A stretch of DNA of 64,000 nucleotides, taken from the NCBI GenBank assembly GCA_964595205.1, contig CAZQOQ010000009.1, positions 14,452 to 78,451 on the forward strand, in the 5' to 3' direction. The notes beneath the pieces were generated by a model. That model was given only the letters and a program-made list of their open reading frames with translations. It had not been told where the DNA came from and ran no database searches. Positions 1 to 8,209 of this stretch are shown here, one piece after another. Numbering within the stretch: the stretch's first letter is position 1; each line of letters starts with the position of its first letter. A program made the position numbers and the translations under genes. Source of the DNA: JADKIH01 sp964595205. Lineage in GTDB: Bacteria; Bacteroidota; Bacteroidia; AKYH767-A; 2013-40CM-41-45.

Positions 1-35
1 ATCTGTGTGCGGGTTGATAGTGGTAGTTTGTTCAT
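1..35 (-). CDS. N-terminus of a probable transposase-like HTH protein, cut by window edge
   Basis: An ATG at 33-35 on the minus strand opens a frame that runs out of the window with the residues MNKLPLSTRTQ and no stop. This opening resembles, from memory, the start of a widespread family of short helix-turn-helix proteins linked to IS1-like transposases (MNKLP..KR.QIL). A promoter-like TATCTTTA box lies four bases upstream of the ATG and a TTG lies 19 bp further out, which supports a real start. Only 11 residues are visible, so the family assignment is tentative and rests on recollection plus the promoter. Confidence 0.35.
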   Translation of the reverse strand, partial: MNKLPLSTRTQ

Positions 36-39
36 GGTG

Positions 40-69
40 TAAAGATAAACATTATTCTTGACCTGTCAA
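40..69 (-). promoter_or_regulatory. Bacteroidota-type promoter of the edge gene
   Basis: Read on the minus strand, TTG (67-69) is followed after exactly 19 bp by TATCTTTA (40-47). This is one mismatch from the -7 consensus TAnnTTTG, with the usual -33/-7 spacing. The -7 box ends four bases before the ATG at 35, so the transcript would be leaderless or nearly so. The 12-mer GTCAAGCATAAA (65-76) at its upstream edge recurs at 2210-2221 in front of the small basic protein, together with the same TATCTTTAC. Confidence 0.45.
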
Positions 70-70
70 G
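57..70. promoter_or_regulatory. 14-bp palindrome over the -33 region
   Basis: CTTGACCTGTCAAG has perfect 6-bp arms around a 2-bp centre. It covers the -33 TTG of the leftward edge promoter and lies about 150 bp upstream of the rightward 207-residue gene. A dimeric regulator binding here would block the edge gene; the XRE-domain protein encoded at 875 is the obvious local candidate. The site is seen directly, the regulator is inference. Confidence 0.35.
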
Positions 71-223
71 CATAAATTTCACTATAATTTTCACATCCAT
101 TCATTTTAAATTATATCTAATTGTAAATCAATATAATAAAACTAACATAAAAAAGACGATAAAATATGCAGCAAATATGGATAAAAATATGTATGTTTAC
201 AGTCTTAACTCAAAAACTTTTTT

Positions 224-847
224 ATGAAAGGTAAAACGATTCAACTACTATTTGATTTGGGGGACTGCGAGCCTCGAAAAACAGGCAAGCAATCAGCATT
301 TGAAAAGAATCCTGACTGTATTGAAATAATGCAGGCGTTCGCTGAAATTGTCGATCAAGCGCATAAAGATACACGCGCGCATTTAAAACTAAGGCCGCCT
401 ATGGAAATAGGACGGAATGATTTTTCAAATATGTTGAATAGTTTAGTAACAGGACGAATGTGTGATAGATTTCCGCAGTATCGAATTATTCGAAATGGTC
501 GAAAGTATTTACGCGTCGGCGGGTTTCAGATTTATTTCAAACGACTATACCATCATCATCTACCTCAACACGGTCCTTCAGAAAGTGCTTTGGCATTAGA
601 AAGAAATTTGCAGAATAAATATGACTCAACTATGGACGCTGTTATCTGGATGGGCTGGCATGTATCTGATGATAGATCACAGATAACTGGAAAATATGCA
701 ACGCATCAAAATGAAAATGATAGATGGCATACCGACATTGTTGATCACCTTGTTATTGTTGATATGAAACGATTTGACGTTAAGCCGATCGAAGGAGTTA
801 AGCCAAAATTGAAAAGATTCAATAAGAAGAAACAAAATGAACAATAA
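224..847 (+). CDS. Unknown 207-residue protein of the XRE/ImmA islet
   Basis: I do not recognise this family. The protein has no signal peptide or membrane segment, a central stretch rich in Arg, Tyr and His (RNGRKYLRVGGF, then YHHHLPQH), and a strongly basic C-terminus ending in KKKQNEQ. It ends 27 bp before the XRE/ImmA-IrrE gene, so the two are probably co-transcribed. That position could fit the substrate, inhibitor or toxin partner of the peptidase, but nothing in its own sequence says which. The upstream 200 bp are very AT-rich and hold no other gene on this strand. The ATG is the first in frame after an A-rich leader. Confidence 0.7.
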   Translation: MKGKTIQLLFDLGDCEPRKTGKQSAFEKNPDCIEIMQAFAEIVDQAHKDTRAHLKLRPPMEIGRNDFSNMLNSLVTGRMCDRFPQYRIIRNGRKYLRVGGFQIYFKRLYHHHLPQHGPSESALALERNLQNKYDSTMDAVIWMGWHVSDDRSQITGKYATHQNENDRWHTDIVDHLVIVDMKRFDVKPIEGVKPKLKRFNKKKQNEQ

Positions 848-853
848 AAAGTT

Positions 854-863
854 AAAAGGAGGT
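854..863 (+). promoter_or_regulatory. Perfect Shine-Dalgarno before the XRE/ImmA gene
   Basis: AAAAGGAGGT lies 11 bp upstream of the ATG at 875 and pairs fully with the 3' end of 16S rRNA. Most other genes in the window have A-rich leaders or promoters abutting the start codon and no such sequence, as is usual in Bacteroidota. It fixes the start of the downstream gene and hints that this islet came from another phylum. Confidence 0.7.
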
Positions 864-874
864 GCATCGTTACT

Positions 875-1954
875 ATGAACGTAAATACACGACAGATAAC
901 ACTTGCGCGGGAATCCAGAGGGATGACCCAAAAGCAACTTGCGGCTAAACTGTCGCTCAAAGAAATTGATCAAGCTGATTTATCAAGAATTGAACGAGGT
1001 CAACTTGATGTAACCGAATCCACATTGGGACAATTGTCTATCGCTCTGAATTATCCTAAAGATTTCTTTTTTGAAGATGATGTACGCCCCGCTTTGAGTG
1101 ACCTTTACTATCGGAAGCAATACAAATTGTCGGGCAACGCATTGAAGGGGTTGCGAGCTAAAATTGCAATAATTACAAGAGCGATTTCTCATCTAATGGA
1201 AGACATTGAAATGGAGCGCGTCTTTGAGAAAATCAGATTTGATCTTGATGAAGGGGGATGGAATCCTCATGGAGCTGCACGATATACACGGGAAATATTA
1301 GGAATCCCACAAGGGCCGATAAAAAACCTAATTGAATACATAGAAAAGGCGGGCTTCATCGTCTACTTCACGAATTTTACGCTTGATGGCTTTGATGGTG
1401 CTGCGGCTTTCACAGAAAGTGGTTGGCCGATTCTATTTGTAAATGGAAGCCGATCAAATGACAGATTACGAATGAACATCGCACACGAATTAGGACACGC
1501 CTCGATGCATATCCCGTTCGTGATTGATCCTGCAAGAAACACTGAGCAAGAAACAAAAGTATATGCAGGTGAGTTTTTGATGCCAGCCCTTCATGTAAAA
1601 TCGGATTTAGTAGGACTTACATACCACAGGCTTCATGATCTTAAAGAATACTGGAATGTTTCTAAAGCCGCAATTATTCAACGGGCTTATGCGATAGGAA
1701 CAATTTCAAAGGGAACATATATTTATTTACGAGGCGAACTTTCTAAAGCTGGCGAGCTTAAACAAGAGAAAGGTTTTGTTGATCTTGATAAGCCAACTTT
1801 GCTAAATAAAATAATTCAACTTCATCGCGATGCTGGAACACATGACGAAGAATTAGCAGAACTAACTCGACTTTCAACAGATGATTTTAGAAATTATTTT
1901 ATACGCGATGGAGGCCCACAACTCCGATTGAAAAGAATGTCAATAGCTATTTAG
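875..1954 (+). CDS. XRE-family regulator fused to ImmA/IrrE zinc peptidase
   Basis: Residues about 8-65 form a lambda-repressor-like helix-turn-helix (SRGMTQKQLAAKLSL, then ADLSRIERG). Residues about 130-260 form an ImmA/IrrE (COG2856) metallopeptidase with the zinc motif HELGH at about 204-208. Proteins of this class bind DNA and cleave a partner repressor or antitoxin; ImmA of ICEBs1 and IrrE of Deinococcus are the studied cases, and HTH-COG2856 fusions have been proposed as toxin-antitoxin-like modules. The gene follows the unknown 207-residue gene by 27 bp and overlaps the convergent small basic gene by 8 bp at its 3' end. At 359 residues it is full length for the fusion. Its partner and DNA target are not known. 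Confidence 0.88.
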   Translation: MNVNTRQITLARESRGMTQKQLAAKLSLKEIDQADLSRIERGQLDVTESTLGQLSIALNYPKDFFFEDDVRPALSDLYYRKQYKLSGNALKGLRAKIAIITRAISHLMEDIEMERVFEKIRFDLDEGGWNPHGAARYTREILGIPQGPIKNLIEYIEKAGFIVYFTNFTLDGFDGAAAFTESGWPILFVNGSRSNDRLRMNIAHELGHASMHIPFVIDPARNTEQETKVYAGEFLMPALHVKSDLVGLTYHRLHDLKEYWNVSKAAIIQRAYAIGTISKGTYIYLRGELSKAGELKQEKGFVDLDKPTLLNKIIQLHRDAGTHDEELAELTRLSTDDFRNYFIRDGGPQLRLKRMSIAI

Positions 1955-2189
1955 GCTTCTTCTTCCACCTTGCCTTGGCGGCTTTCTTGGCGATTTCTTT
2001 TCGCTTGGCGGCCGTTAGTTTTTTCGCTCTGGCTTTACCACCTTGTAACCCTCCAAGTCGACCTAATTCGACAGCGGCAGGATTCTTACCTTTATATTTA
2101 TCTTCGTCTTGTGCTTGTCCGGTTAAAATATCAACAATCAATTTTGCCCGTTGGTTAACATCGGACGGTCTTTTTGGTTTCTTTGCCAT
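1947..2189 (-). CDS. Small Lys/Ala-rich basic protein of a widespread uncharacterised family
   Basis: Eighty residues beginning MAKKPKRPSDVNQRAKLIVD, a middle GGLQGGKARAKKL, and a C-terminus of Lys/Ala repeats resembling histone H1 tails. This architecture (MAKKPKRP..D.N..AK.IVD....GKDPAAV.LGRLGG.KGGKAR) recurs across many phyla and is often annotated as RNA-binding or histone-like without proof. I chose the ATG at 2187-2189 because a TATCTTTA promoter box lies four bases upstream; an in-frame start 15 bp earlier would fall inside that box. The gene converges on the XRE/ImmA gene with an 8-bp overlap of stops. Nucleic-acid binding is inferred from charge alone. Confidence 0.75.
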   Translation of the reverse strand: MAKKPKRPSDVNQRAKLIVDILTGQAQDEDKYKGKNPAAVELGRLGGLQGGKARAKKLTAAKRKEIAKKAAKARWKKKPK

Positions 2190-2193
2190 ACCG

Positions 2194-2221
2194 TAAAGAT
2201 ACAAAAGCGGTCAAGCATAAA
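2194..2221 (-). promoter_or_regulatory. Promoter of the small basic protein, sharing elements with the edge promoter
   Basis: On the minus strand GTCAAGCATAAA (2210-2221, read on plus) lies before TATCTTTA (2194-2201), which ends four bases from the ATG at 2189. Both elements are shared with the promoter at 40-76, but the distance between them is 9 bp shorter here and the palindrome is reduced to one half-site. A TTG about 21 bp upstream of the -7 box could serve as -33. Confidence 0.42.
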
Positions 2222-2300
2222 GCAATAGGGATTTTAGTTAATTTTGAAACTGATACACTACCTAAAACCGTGTTTACCATAAAATCTTTGGCTAATTGAC

Positions 2301-2308
2301 TACCTTTG
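2301..2308 (+). promoter_or_regulatory. -7 box TACCTTTG immediately before ispG
   Basis: TACCTTTG matches TAnnTTTG exactly and ends five bases before the ATG at 2314. An earlier in-frame TTG at 2296 lies upstream of this box and so would not be transcribed from it. This favours the ATG at 2314 and suggests a leaderless mRNA. No convincing -33 TTG is seen at the normal distance. Confidence 0.5.
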
Positions 2309-2313
2309 CGGCC

Positions 2314-4242
2314 ATGAGTAATCTAGCTCTCTCCTCTGTCTATTGCAACAGCCTTACGAGCTACAGCAGGTATCTCACGCGCGAAGTAAATGTCGGCGGA
2401 CTAATCATCGGCGGAAATCACCCCATCAGGATACAGTCGATGACAACAACCGACACCATGAATACCGTTGCGACTGTTGAACAAAGTATCAGGATGATTG
2501 AGGCCGGGTGCGAACTCGTAAGGATAACAGCACCCAGCATCAACGAGGCCCGAAATCTCGAAGTAATAAAAAAAGAATTGCATAAGCGCGGGTATCATGT
2601 TCCGCTTATTGCCGACATACACTTTACTCCCAATGCAGCTGAGATGGCTGCAAGAATCGTGGAAAAGGTTCGTGTGAACCCGGGAAATTATGCCGACAGG
2701 AAAAAATTTGAATCGATCGAATATAACGATTCAACATACAATGCCGAGCTCGAGCGGATCAGGGAACGATTCACTCCCCTGTTGAATATTTGTAAAGAAT
2801 ATGGAACTGCCATGCGGATCGGAACCAATCATGGATCGCTGAGCGATCGGATTCTCAGCCGCTACGGAGATACCCCTCTTGGAATGGTAGAGTCTGCTAT
2901 GGAATTCTTAAGAATCTGCGAAGACAATTCTTTCCATAACATCGTGCTTTCCATGAAAGCCAGCAATGCCAAGGTAATGGTTCAGGCTTACCGTCTTTTA
3001 ATTATCAAGATGCAGGAAGAAGGAATGAATTACCCCCTGCATCTTGGAGTAACTGAGGCCGGTGATGGCGAAGACGGACGAATAAAATCAGCCGCAGGAA
3101 TCGGCACCTTGCTGGAAGACGGGCTGGGCGATACCATTCGTGTCTCACTTACTGAAGATCCCGAATTCGAAATTCCCGTCGCCAAGAAACTTGTCGAACG
3201 CTATGCCAACAGGGAAAAACTTCAGAAAGAAATTCCAGCCATCGACTATACGGTTTCCAACGACAATTCCGGTGTTCTTCCTTATAATCCGTGCGACTAC
3301 CAAAGAAGGAAAACAATTGCGGTAAAGAATATTGGCGGCCCAAAGGTTCCTGTTGTAGTGGCAGACCAGGGAAGAAATAAAAAAATCACTGCTGCATCCC
3401 TGGAACCATACGGTTATCTTTATTCTGAAATATCCGATAAGTGGAATTTATCTGACCAGGCATGCGATTATATTTTTACCGGAAACAAACAACTGGATTT
3501 TGAAATTCCAGGCACGATACGCGTACTTTCAATTCATCCCGATAAAAATTTTTCAAAGGCTGATCAGATTCAATTCGTTGAAATATCAATCGGCGATGTG
3601 TTCAGCAAAAATTTTATTGAAGAAAAAAACATCAATCAAAACAGCGTATTGATATTAAATACTTCGAATGAACACGGGATGGCAGAACAACGAAGGGCAT
3701 TCATCGAATTAATCCGAATGAAAATTTTATCACCGGTAATCATCAGGAGAAGTTATTCATTGAGCGATCCTGAAGTGCTGGCACTTTATGCGGCTACTGA
3801 TTTTGCAGGATTGTTACTGGATGGTTTTGGCGACGGAATATGGATTGATGCTCCCAATTGTCCGCCTGCAAAAGTCAACAGTATTGCATTTGGAATTTTG
3901 CAGGCAACCAGAACACGTATTTCCAGGACAGAATATATCAGTTGTCCGAGTTGCGGACGCACACTTTTCGATCTTCAGGAAACGACTGCAAAAATCCGTT
4001 CACGAACTTCACACTTAAAAGGGATCAAGATTGGGATCATGGGCTGCATCGTAAACGGCCCGGGCGAAATGGCCGATGCCGATTACGGATATGTTGGAAC
4101 AGGAATCGGGAAAATCACCTTATATAAGGGCCGCGATGTCGTTCAGCGGAATATCGATGCAGCTTTAGCTGTAGATGCGCTGATTGAACTGATCCGGAAA
4201 AACGGCGACTGGGTGGACGCGCCGGAATCTGTTCAAAGATGA
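2314..4242 (+). CDS. ispG: 4-hydroxy-3-methylbut-2-enyl diphosphate synthase, long form
   Basis: IspG (GcpE) is the [4Fe-4S] enzyme of the MEP pathway that reductively opens 2-C-methyl-D-erythritol 2,4-cyclodiphosphate to HMBPP. The N-terminal TIM barrel begins GGNHPIRIQSMTTTDT and carries VRVNPGNYAD. The C-terminal cluster domain has CPSCGRTLFDLQ and then GCIVNGPGEMADADYGYVG, supplying three cysteines. At 642 residues it is the large type found in Bacteroidota, Chlamydiae and plants, which carries an extra domain (about 280-530 here) between barrel and cluster domain. The cluster is oxygen-sensitive. It is a single gene, 79 bp before the M3 peptidase. Confidence 0.95.
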   Translation: MSNLALSSVYCNSLTSYSRYLTREVNVGGLIIGGNHPIRIQSMTTTDTMNTVATVEQSIRMIEAGCELVRITAPSINEARNLEVIKKELHKRGYHVPLIADIHFTPNAAEMAARIVEKVRVNPGNYADRKKFESIEYNDSTYNAELERIRERFTPLLNICKEYGTAMRIGTNHGSLSDRILSRYGDTPLGMVESAMEFLRICEDNSFHNIVLSMKASNAKVMVQAYRLLIIKMQEEGMNYPLHLGVTEAGDGEDGRIKSAAGIGTLLEDGLGDTIRVSLTEDPEFEIPVAKKLVERYANREKLQKEIPAIDYTVSNDNSGVLPYNPCDYQRRKTIAVKNIGGPKVPVVVADQGRNKKITAASLEPYGYLYSEISDKWNLSDQACDYIFTGNKQLDFEIPGTIRVLSIHPDKNFSKADQIQFVEISIGDVFSKNFIEEKNINQNSVLILNTSNEHGMAEQRRAFIELIRMKILSPVIIRRSYSLSDPEVLALYAATDFAGLLLDGFGDGIWIDAPNCPPAKVNSIAFGILQATRTRISRTEYISCPSCGRTLFDLQETTAKIRSRTSHLKGIKIGIMGCIVNGPGEMADADYGYVGTGIGKITLYKGRDVVQRNIDAALAVDALIELIRKNGDWVDAPESVQR

Positions 4243-4287
4243 AACGTTAAGATAATTTAACTAAATTAATTTTATATTCTATTACCA

Positions 4288-4307
4288 TTTATGCAAACTT
4301 GCATAAA
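4288..4307. repeat. 20-bp palindrome in the leader of the M3 peptidase
   Basis: TTTATGCAAACTTGCATAAA has perfect 9-bp arms around AC and ends 14 bp before the ATG at 4322. The middle AACTTGCA resembles variant -7 boxes (TAnnCTTGCA) used elsewhere in the window, so it could be an operator laid over a promoter or a short hairpin in the leader. Confidence 0.35.
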
Positions 4308-4321
4308 TTAAAAGACACCAC

Positions 4322-6550
4322 ATGCATAAGACATCTACCCTCGTTTGCCTGCTGATTGCGGCAAACTTTTTTACTTTATCTGCGTTTGCAGGTAAGGAAA
4401 TAAGTGAAAAAGAAATGGGAAAAACAGAATCAACAACAGACATTGCCGGCCCGGCAACATTAAATGATAATCCACTCATTCAACCCTGGTCAGGCGAATA
4501 CGGCGGTTTTCCACCATTCGATAAGGTCGAAGTATCTCAGTTCAAACCTGCTCTTGAAGAAGCAATGACTTCGAATCTCAATGAGATTGAAAAAATAGCC
4601 GCCAATCCCGCCGACCCTACTTTTGAAAATACGATCGTTGAACTGGACCGCAGCGGCAGGCTGCTTGAGCGTGTGCAGGCCGTATATGGCGTATGGAGTT
4701 CGACGATGAACTCAAAAGAATTCGAACCCGTTGAGATGGAGATGGAGCCAAAGCTTGCGGCTTTTTATGATCAGATCACGCAGAATGAAAAATTATTCAG
4801 GCGTATTGAAGCGGTCTACAATTCTCCAAAAAAGAATAGTCTTACTCCTGAGCAACAGAGATTGACCTGGCTTTATTACACTAATTTCGTTCACGCAGGC
4901 GCAAAGCTCGATGCAAAATCAAAGACGCGCGTATCTGAAATCAATCAGCAACTTGCAGGATTGTTTACGAAATTCAGCCAGAATCTCCTCTCCGATGAGA
5001 CTGAACTTTATCTCGTTCTTAAAGAAGAAAAAGATCTCGCCGGTTTGCCACAATCGCTGAAAGACGCAGCAGCAGCAAATGCAACAAAGAAGAACATGCC
5101 GGGTTCGTGGGTAATAACAAATACCCGTTCGTCCATTGACCCATTTCTTACATTTTCCGATCGCAGGGACCTGCGTGAAAAGGCATGGAGGATGTTTGTG
5201 AATCGAGGCGACAACGGCGGCGAGCATGATAACAACAAGATCATTTCAGAAATTCTGCAACTTCGTGCCGAGCGTGCCAAAATTCTGGGTTACCCGACAC
5301 ACGCACACTGGCAAATCGAAAACTCCATGGCGAAGACTCCTGATAAAGCCATGGAATTAATGGAGGCAGTATGGAAGCCTGCCGTTGCCCGTGTTCACGA
5401 GGAAGTTGCAGACATGCAGGCACTCGCTGACAAGGAAGGAGCGAAAATAAAAATCGAACCATGGGATTACAGGTATTACGCCGAAAAAGTAAGGAAAGAA
5501 AAATACGACCTCGATCAGAATGAAGTGAAACAATATCTGCAATTGGAAAAATTGCGCGAGGCAATGTTCTGGGTCGCCGGCGAGTTATTCAATTTCAGTT
5601 TCACCCCGCTGAAAAACATTCCGGTTTGCCAGCCTGATATTCGCGTCTGGGAAGTGAAAGATAAAGTTAGCGGTAAACACATTGGCCTCTGGTATTTCGA
5701 TGCCTATGCGAGAGACGGAAAGCGTTCCGGTGCATGGATGAATGCATACAGGAATCAGCAGCGCATCGACAGCGAGGTGACTACCATCGTATCTAACAAT
5801 GCAAACTTCGTAAGCGGAAAACCGGGCGAACCCGTTTTAATTTCATGGGACGATGCAAAAACGCTGTTTCATGAATTCGGCCATGCCCTTCATGGATTAT
5901 CTTCAAATGTAACATATCCGTCATTATCAGGTACGAATGTGGTGCGCGACTATGTAGAATTTCCTTCGCAACTTTTAGAGCATTGGCTATCTACTCCCGA
6001 AGTACTTTATAAATATGCGATCAATTACAAGACAGGCAAACCAATTCCAATCGCCCTCGTTGAGAAAATCAAAAAAGCCGCAACATTCAACCAAGGATTC
6101 TCAACCGTCGAATATCTTGCAAGTGCTTTAGTAGACATGAAGTTGCACCTTGCCGGCTCGCAGCAAATTGATCCGGATCAGTTTGAGAAAAAAACGCTTT
6201 CCGATCTTGGTATGCCTTCTGAAATCGTGATGAGGCATCGCACTCCTCAGTTTGGACATGTGTTTTCCAGTGATAGTTATTCTGCCGGTTATTATAGCTA
6301 CCTTTGGGCAGATGTATTAACCGCTGATGCTTATTCTAAATTTGAAGAATCGGGCGGACCTTACGATAAAGCTGTAGCCAAGAGTCTTCGCGATAATATA
6401 TTCTCCGTTGGTAACTCAATCGATCCGGAAATAGGCTACCGCCAGTTTCGTGGCCGTGATGCAAAAATCGACGCTCTGATGAAAGACAGAGGATTTCCGG
6501 TTACGACTTTAAAAGGCTCAGCGCAGCCTAAACTGGGTGGACCAAAATAA
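4322..6550 (+). CDS. dcp: Peptidyl-dipeptidase of family M3, exported
   Basis: An M3 zinc peptidase related to Dcp and oligopeptidase A, releasing C-terminal dipeptides from short peptides. The catalytic HEFGH lies in LFHEFGHALHGL at about residues 519-523. A hydrophobic N-terminal stretch (TLVCLLIAANFFTLSAFA) looks like a signal peptide, so the enzyme is probably periplasmic, as many Bacteroidota Dcp homologues are. The sequence PLIQPWSGEYGGFPPFDKV and the C-terminal SDSYSAGYYSYLWADVL are typical of Dcp. At 742 residues it is full length. It stands alone after ispG and is followed directly by a heptad repeat array. Confidence 0.9.
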   Translation: MHKTSTLVCLLIAANFFTLSAFAGKEISEKEMGKTESTTDIAGPATLNDNPLIQPWSGEYGGFPPFDKVEVSQFKPALEEAMTSNLNEIEKIAANPADPTFENTIVELDRSGRLLERVQAVYGVWSSTMNSKEFEPVEMEMEPKLAAFYDQITQNEKLFRRIEAVYNSPKKNSLTPEQQRLTWLYYTNFVHAGAKLDAKSKTRVSEINQQLAGLFTKFSQNLLSDETELYLVLKEEKDLAGLPQSLKDAAAANATKKNMPGSWVITNTRSSIDPFLTFSDRRDLREKAWRMFVNRGDNGGEHDNNKIISEILQLRAERAKILGYPTHAHWQIENSMAKTPDKAMELMEAVWKPAVARVHEEVADMQALADKEGAKIKIEPWDYRYYAEKVRKEKYDLDQNEVKQYLQLEKLREAMFWVAGELFNFSFTPLKNIPVCQPDIRVWEVKDKVSGKHIGLWYFDAYARDGKRSGAWMNAYRNQQRIDSEVTTIVSNNANFVSGKPGEPVLISWDDAKTLFHEFGHALHGLSSNVTYPSLSGTNVVRDYVEFPSQLLEHWLSTPEVLYKYAINYKTGKPIPIALVEKIKKAATFNQGFSTVEYLASALVDMKLHLAGSQQIDPDQFEKKTLSDLGMPSEIVMRHRTPQFGHVFSSDSYSAGYYSYLWADVLTADAYSKFEESGGPYDKAVAKSLRDNIFSVGNSIDPEIGYRQFRGRDAKIDALMKDRGFPVTTLKGSAQPKLGGPK

Positions 6551-6925
6551 GAGCCAAGAACCAGGATTTGAGAACCAAGATTTGAGAACCAAGAACCAAG
6601 AGCCAAGAACCAGGATTAACCGGATACTTCGTATTTTTGTTAGTTCTTAGTTCTTAAATCCTGGTTCTTGGTTCTTGGCTCTTGGTTCTTGGTTCTTGGT
6701 TCTTGGCTCTTGGTTCCTGGTTCTTGGTTCCTGGTTCTTGGTTCCTGGCTCTTGGTTCTTGGTTCTTGGTTCTTGGCTCTTGGCTCTTGGTTCTTGGCTC
6801 TTGGTTCTTGACTCTTGGTTCTTGACTCTTGGTTCTTGGTTCTTGGTTCTTGACTCTTGGTTCTTGGCTCTTGGTTCTTGACTCTTGGTTCTTGGCTCTT
6901 AATACTTAATACTTAATACTTTACT
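6551..6925. repeat. Heptad inverted repeat, family TTCTTGG
   Basis: The left arm (6551-6617) is written in CCAAGAA-type units. A spacer of about 27 bp follows, then a right arm (about 6645-6905) of roughly 34 consecutive 7-bp units TTCTTGG with variants CTCTTGG, TTCCTGG and TTCTTGA. The arms pair over about 32 bp with near identity around CCAGGATT/AATCCTGG. The array ends in three TACTTAA units of the same period. It fills the gap between two rightward genes. Because the period is 7, any frame gives a seven-residue peptide repeat (LGSWFLV), so open frames here are not genes. Confidence 0.95.
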
Positions 6926-6947
6926 TTACCCCCATCCAAACCCTAAT

Positions 6948-8201
6948 ATGGCCTTTCACGCATTAAAAATTATTGAACCTATTCTCAAATCATTAAAAGA
7001 AGAGGGATATTCTATTCCGACAGCAATACAGGCGGAAGCAATTCCAATCGTTTTAGAAGGAAAAGATCTTCTGGGGTCAGCTCAGACGGGTACCGGCAAG
7101 ACTGCAGCGTTTGCAATTCCAATTCTTCAATTGCTGAGTGCCAGCAGAACTAACGAAAAGAAAAGAAAAATCAGAAGTCTGATTGTAACTCCAACCAGAG
7201 AGTTAGCCATACAGATCGATGAGAGTTTTAAAGCGTATGGAAGACATACAGGACTAAGGTGTACGGTCGTTTTCGGCGGCGTGAATCAGAATCAGCAAAC
7301 TTCAGCATTACAGGGCGGAGTGGATATTTTAGTGGCAACCCCCGGCAGGCTGCTCGATCTCATGCAACAGGGCTTTATCAGCCTGAAAGATATTGAGATT
7401 TTTGTCCTGGATGAAGCTGACCGGATGCTCGACATGGGTTTTATACATGACGTGAAAAAAATAATTGCTGCTCTTCCTCACAAGCGACAGACATTATTTT
7501 TCTCTGCTACCATGCCTCCGGAAATCGTTAAACTTGCAGGTACGATTTTACATAAGCCGGTGAAAGTTGAAGTAACCCCGGTTTCATCTACAGCCGATAC
7601 AGTAACTCAGTTTATATACTTCGTCGACAAAGGAAACAAGAATGCATTATTGATTGACGTTTTGAAAGACAAGAATATCAAAACCGCACTGGTGTTTACG
7701 CGGACGAAACATGGAGCTGACAAGGTAGTACGAATTCTGGCGAAGAATCATATCAAAGCAGAAGCGATCCACGGCAATAAGGCGCAAAATGCCAGGCAGC
7801 GGGCATTGAACAATTTCAAAAATCAGACGACACGCGTTCTCGTTGCAACAGATATTGCTGCGAGAGGAATCGACGTAGATGATCTTGGTTTCGTGATCAA
7901 TTATGAGATACCCAATATTGCCGAGACCTATGTGCATCGCATCGGCAGAACCGGCCGGGCTGGCGCCAGCGGAACAGCTATTTCATTTTGTGATGCAGAG
8001 GAGAAAGCATATCTGAAAGACATCGAGAAATTGATCAACAGGAAGATTCCTGTGATTGATGATCATCCCTTTCCGCTGATCGATCATAATCCTGTCAAGG
8101 CTGAAAAGACTCACCACCAGCGGGGCAACCATCAGCGTCCGGGACCGTCAGCAAAGAATCCCGGAAAATCGTGGCACGGGAAGCGAAAAACCGCGAAGTA
8201 A
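6948..8201 (+). CDS. rhlE: DEAD-box RNA helicase, RhlE type
   Basis: ATP-dependent RNA helicase with the full motif set: Q motif PTAIQAEAIP, Walker A AQTGTGKT at about residue 43-50, PTRELAIQ, VATPGRLLDL, DEAD in VLDEADRMLDMGF at about 155, SAT, ARGIDVDDL and HRIGRTGRAG. The C-terminal 40 residues are short, basic and His-rich (HHQRGNHQRPGP), as in RhlE/CsdA-like helicases of Bacteroidota. Likely roles are ribosome assembly and RNA decay. The gene converges with the HTH gene at 8210 with only 8 bp between stops and no visible terminator. RhlE is the best fit, though the DEAD subfamilies are hard to separate. Confidence 0.9.
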   Translation: MAFHALKIIEPILKSLKEEGYSIPTAIQAEAIPIVLEGKDLLGSAQTGTGKTAAFAIPILQLLSASRTNEKKRKIRSLIVTPTRELAIQIDESFKAYGRHTGLRCTVVFGGVNQNQQTSALQGGVDILVATPGRLLDLMQQGFISLKDIEIFVLDEADRMLDMGFIHDVKKIIAALPHKRQTLFFSATMPPEIVKLAGTILHKPVKVEVTPVSSTADTVTQFIYFVDKGNKNALLIDVLKDKNIKTALVFTRTKHGADKVVRILAKNHIKAEAIHGNKAQNARQRALNNFKNQTTRVLVATDIAARGIDVDDLGFVINYEIPNIAETYVHRIGRTGRAGASGTAISFCDAEEKAYLKDIEKLINRKIPVIDDHPFPLIDHNPVKAEKTHHQRGNHQRPGPSAKNPGKSWHGKRKTAK

Positions 8202-8209
8202 TTTGAAGT

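Noticed and set aside
57..70. FNR site
   Set aside because: CTTGAC and GTCAAG are separated by 2 bp, whereas FNR half-sites need 4 bp; it is listed only as a palindrome.
6675..6881. 68-codon open frame of LGSWFLV repeats
   Set aside because: It lies wholly within the 7-bp tandem array; period 7 gives a seven-residue peptide repeat in any open frame.
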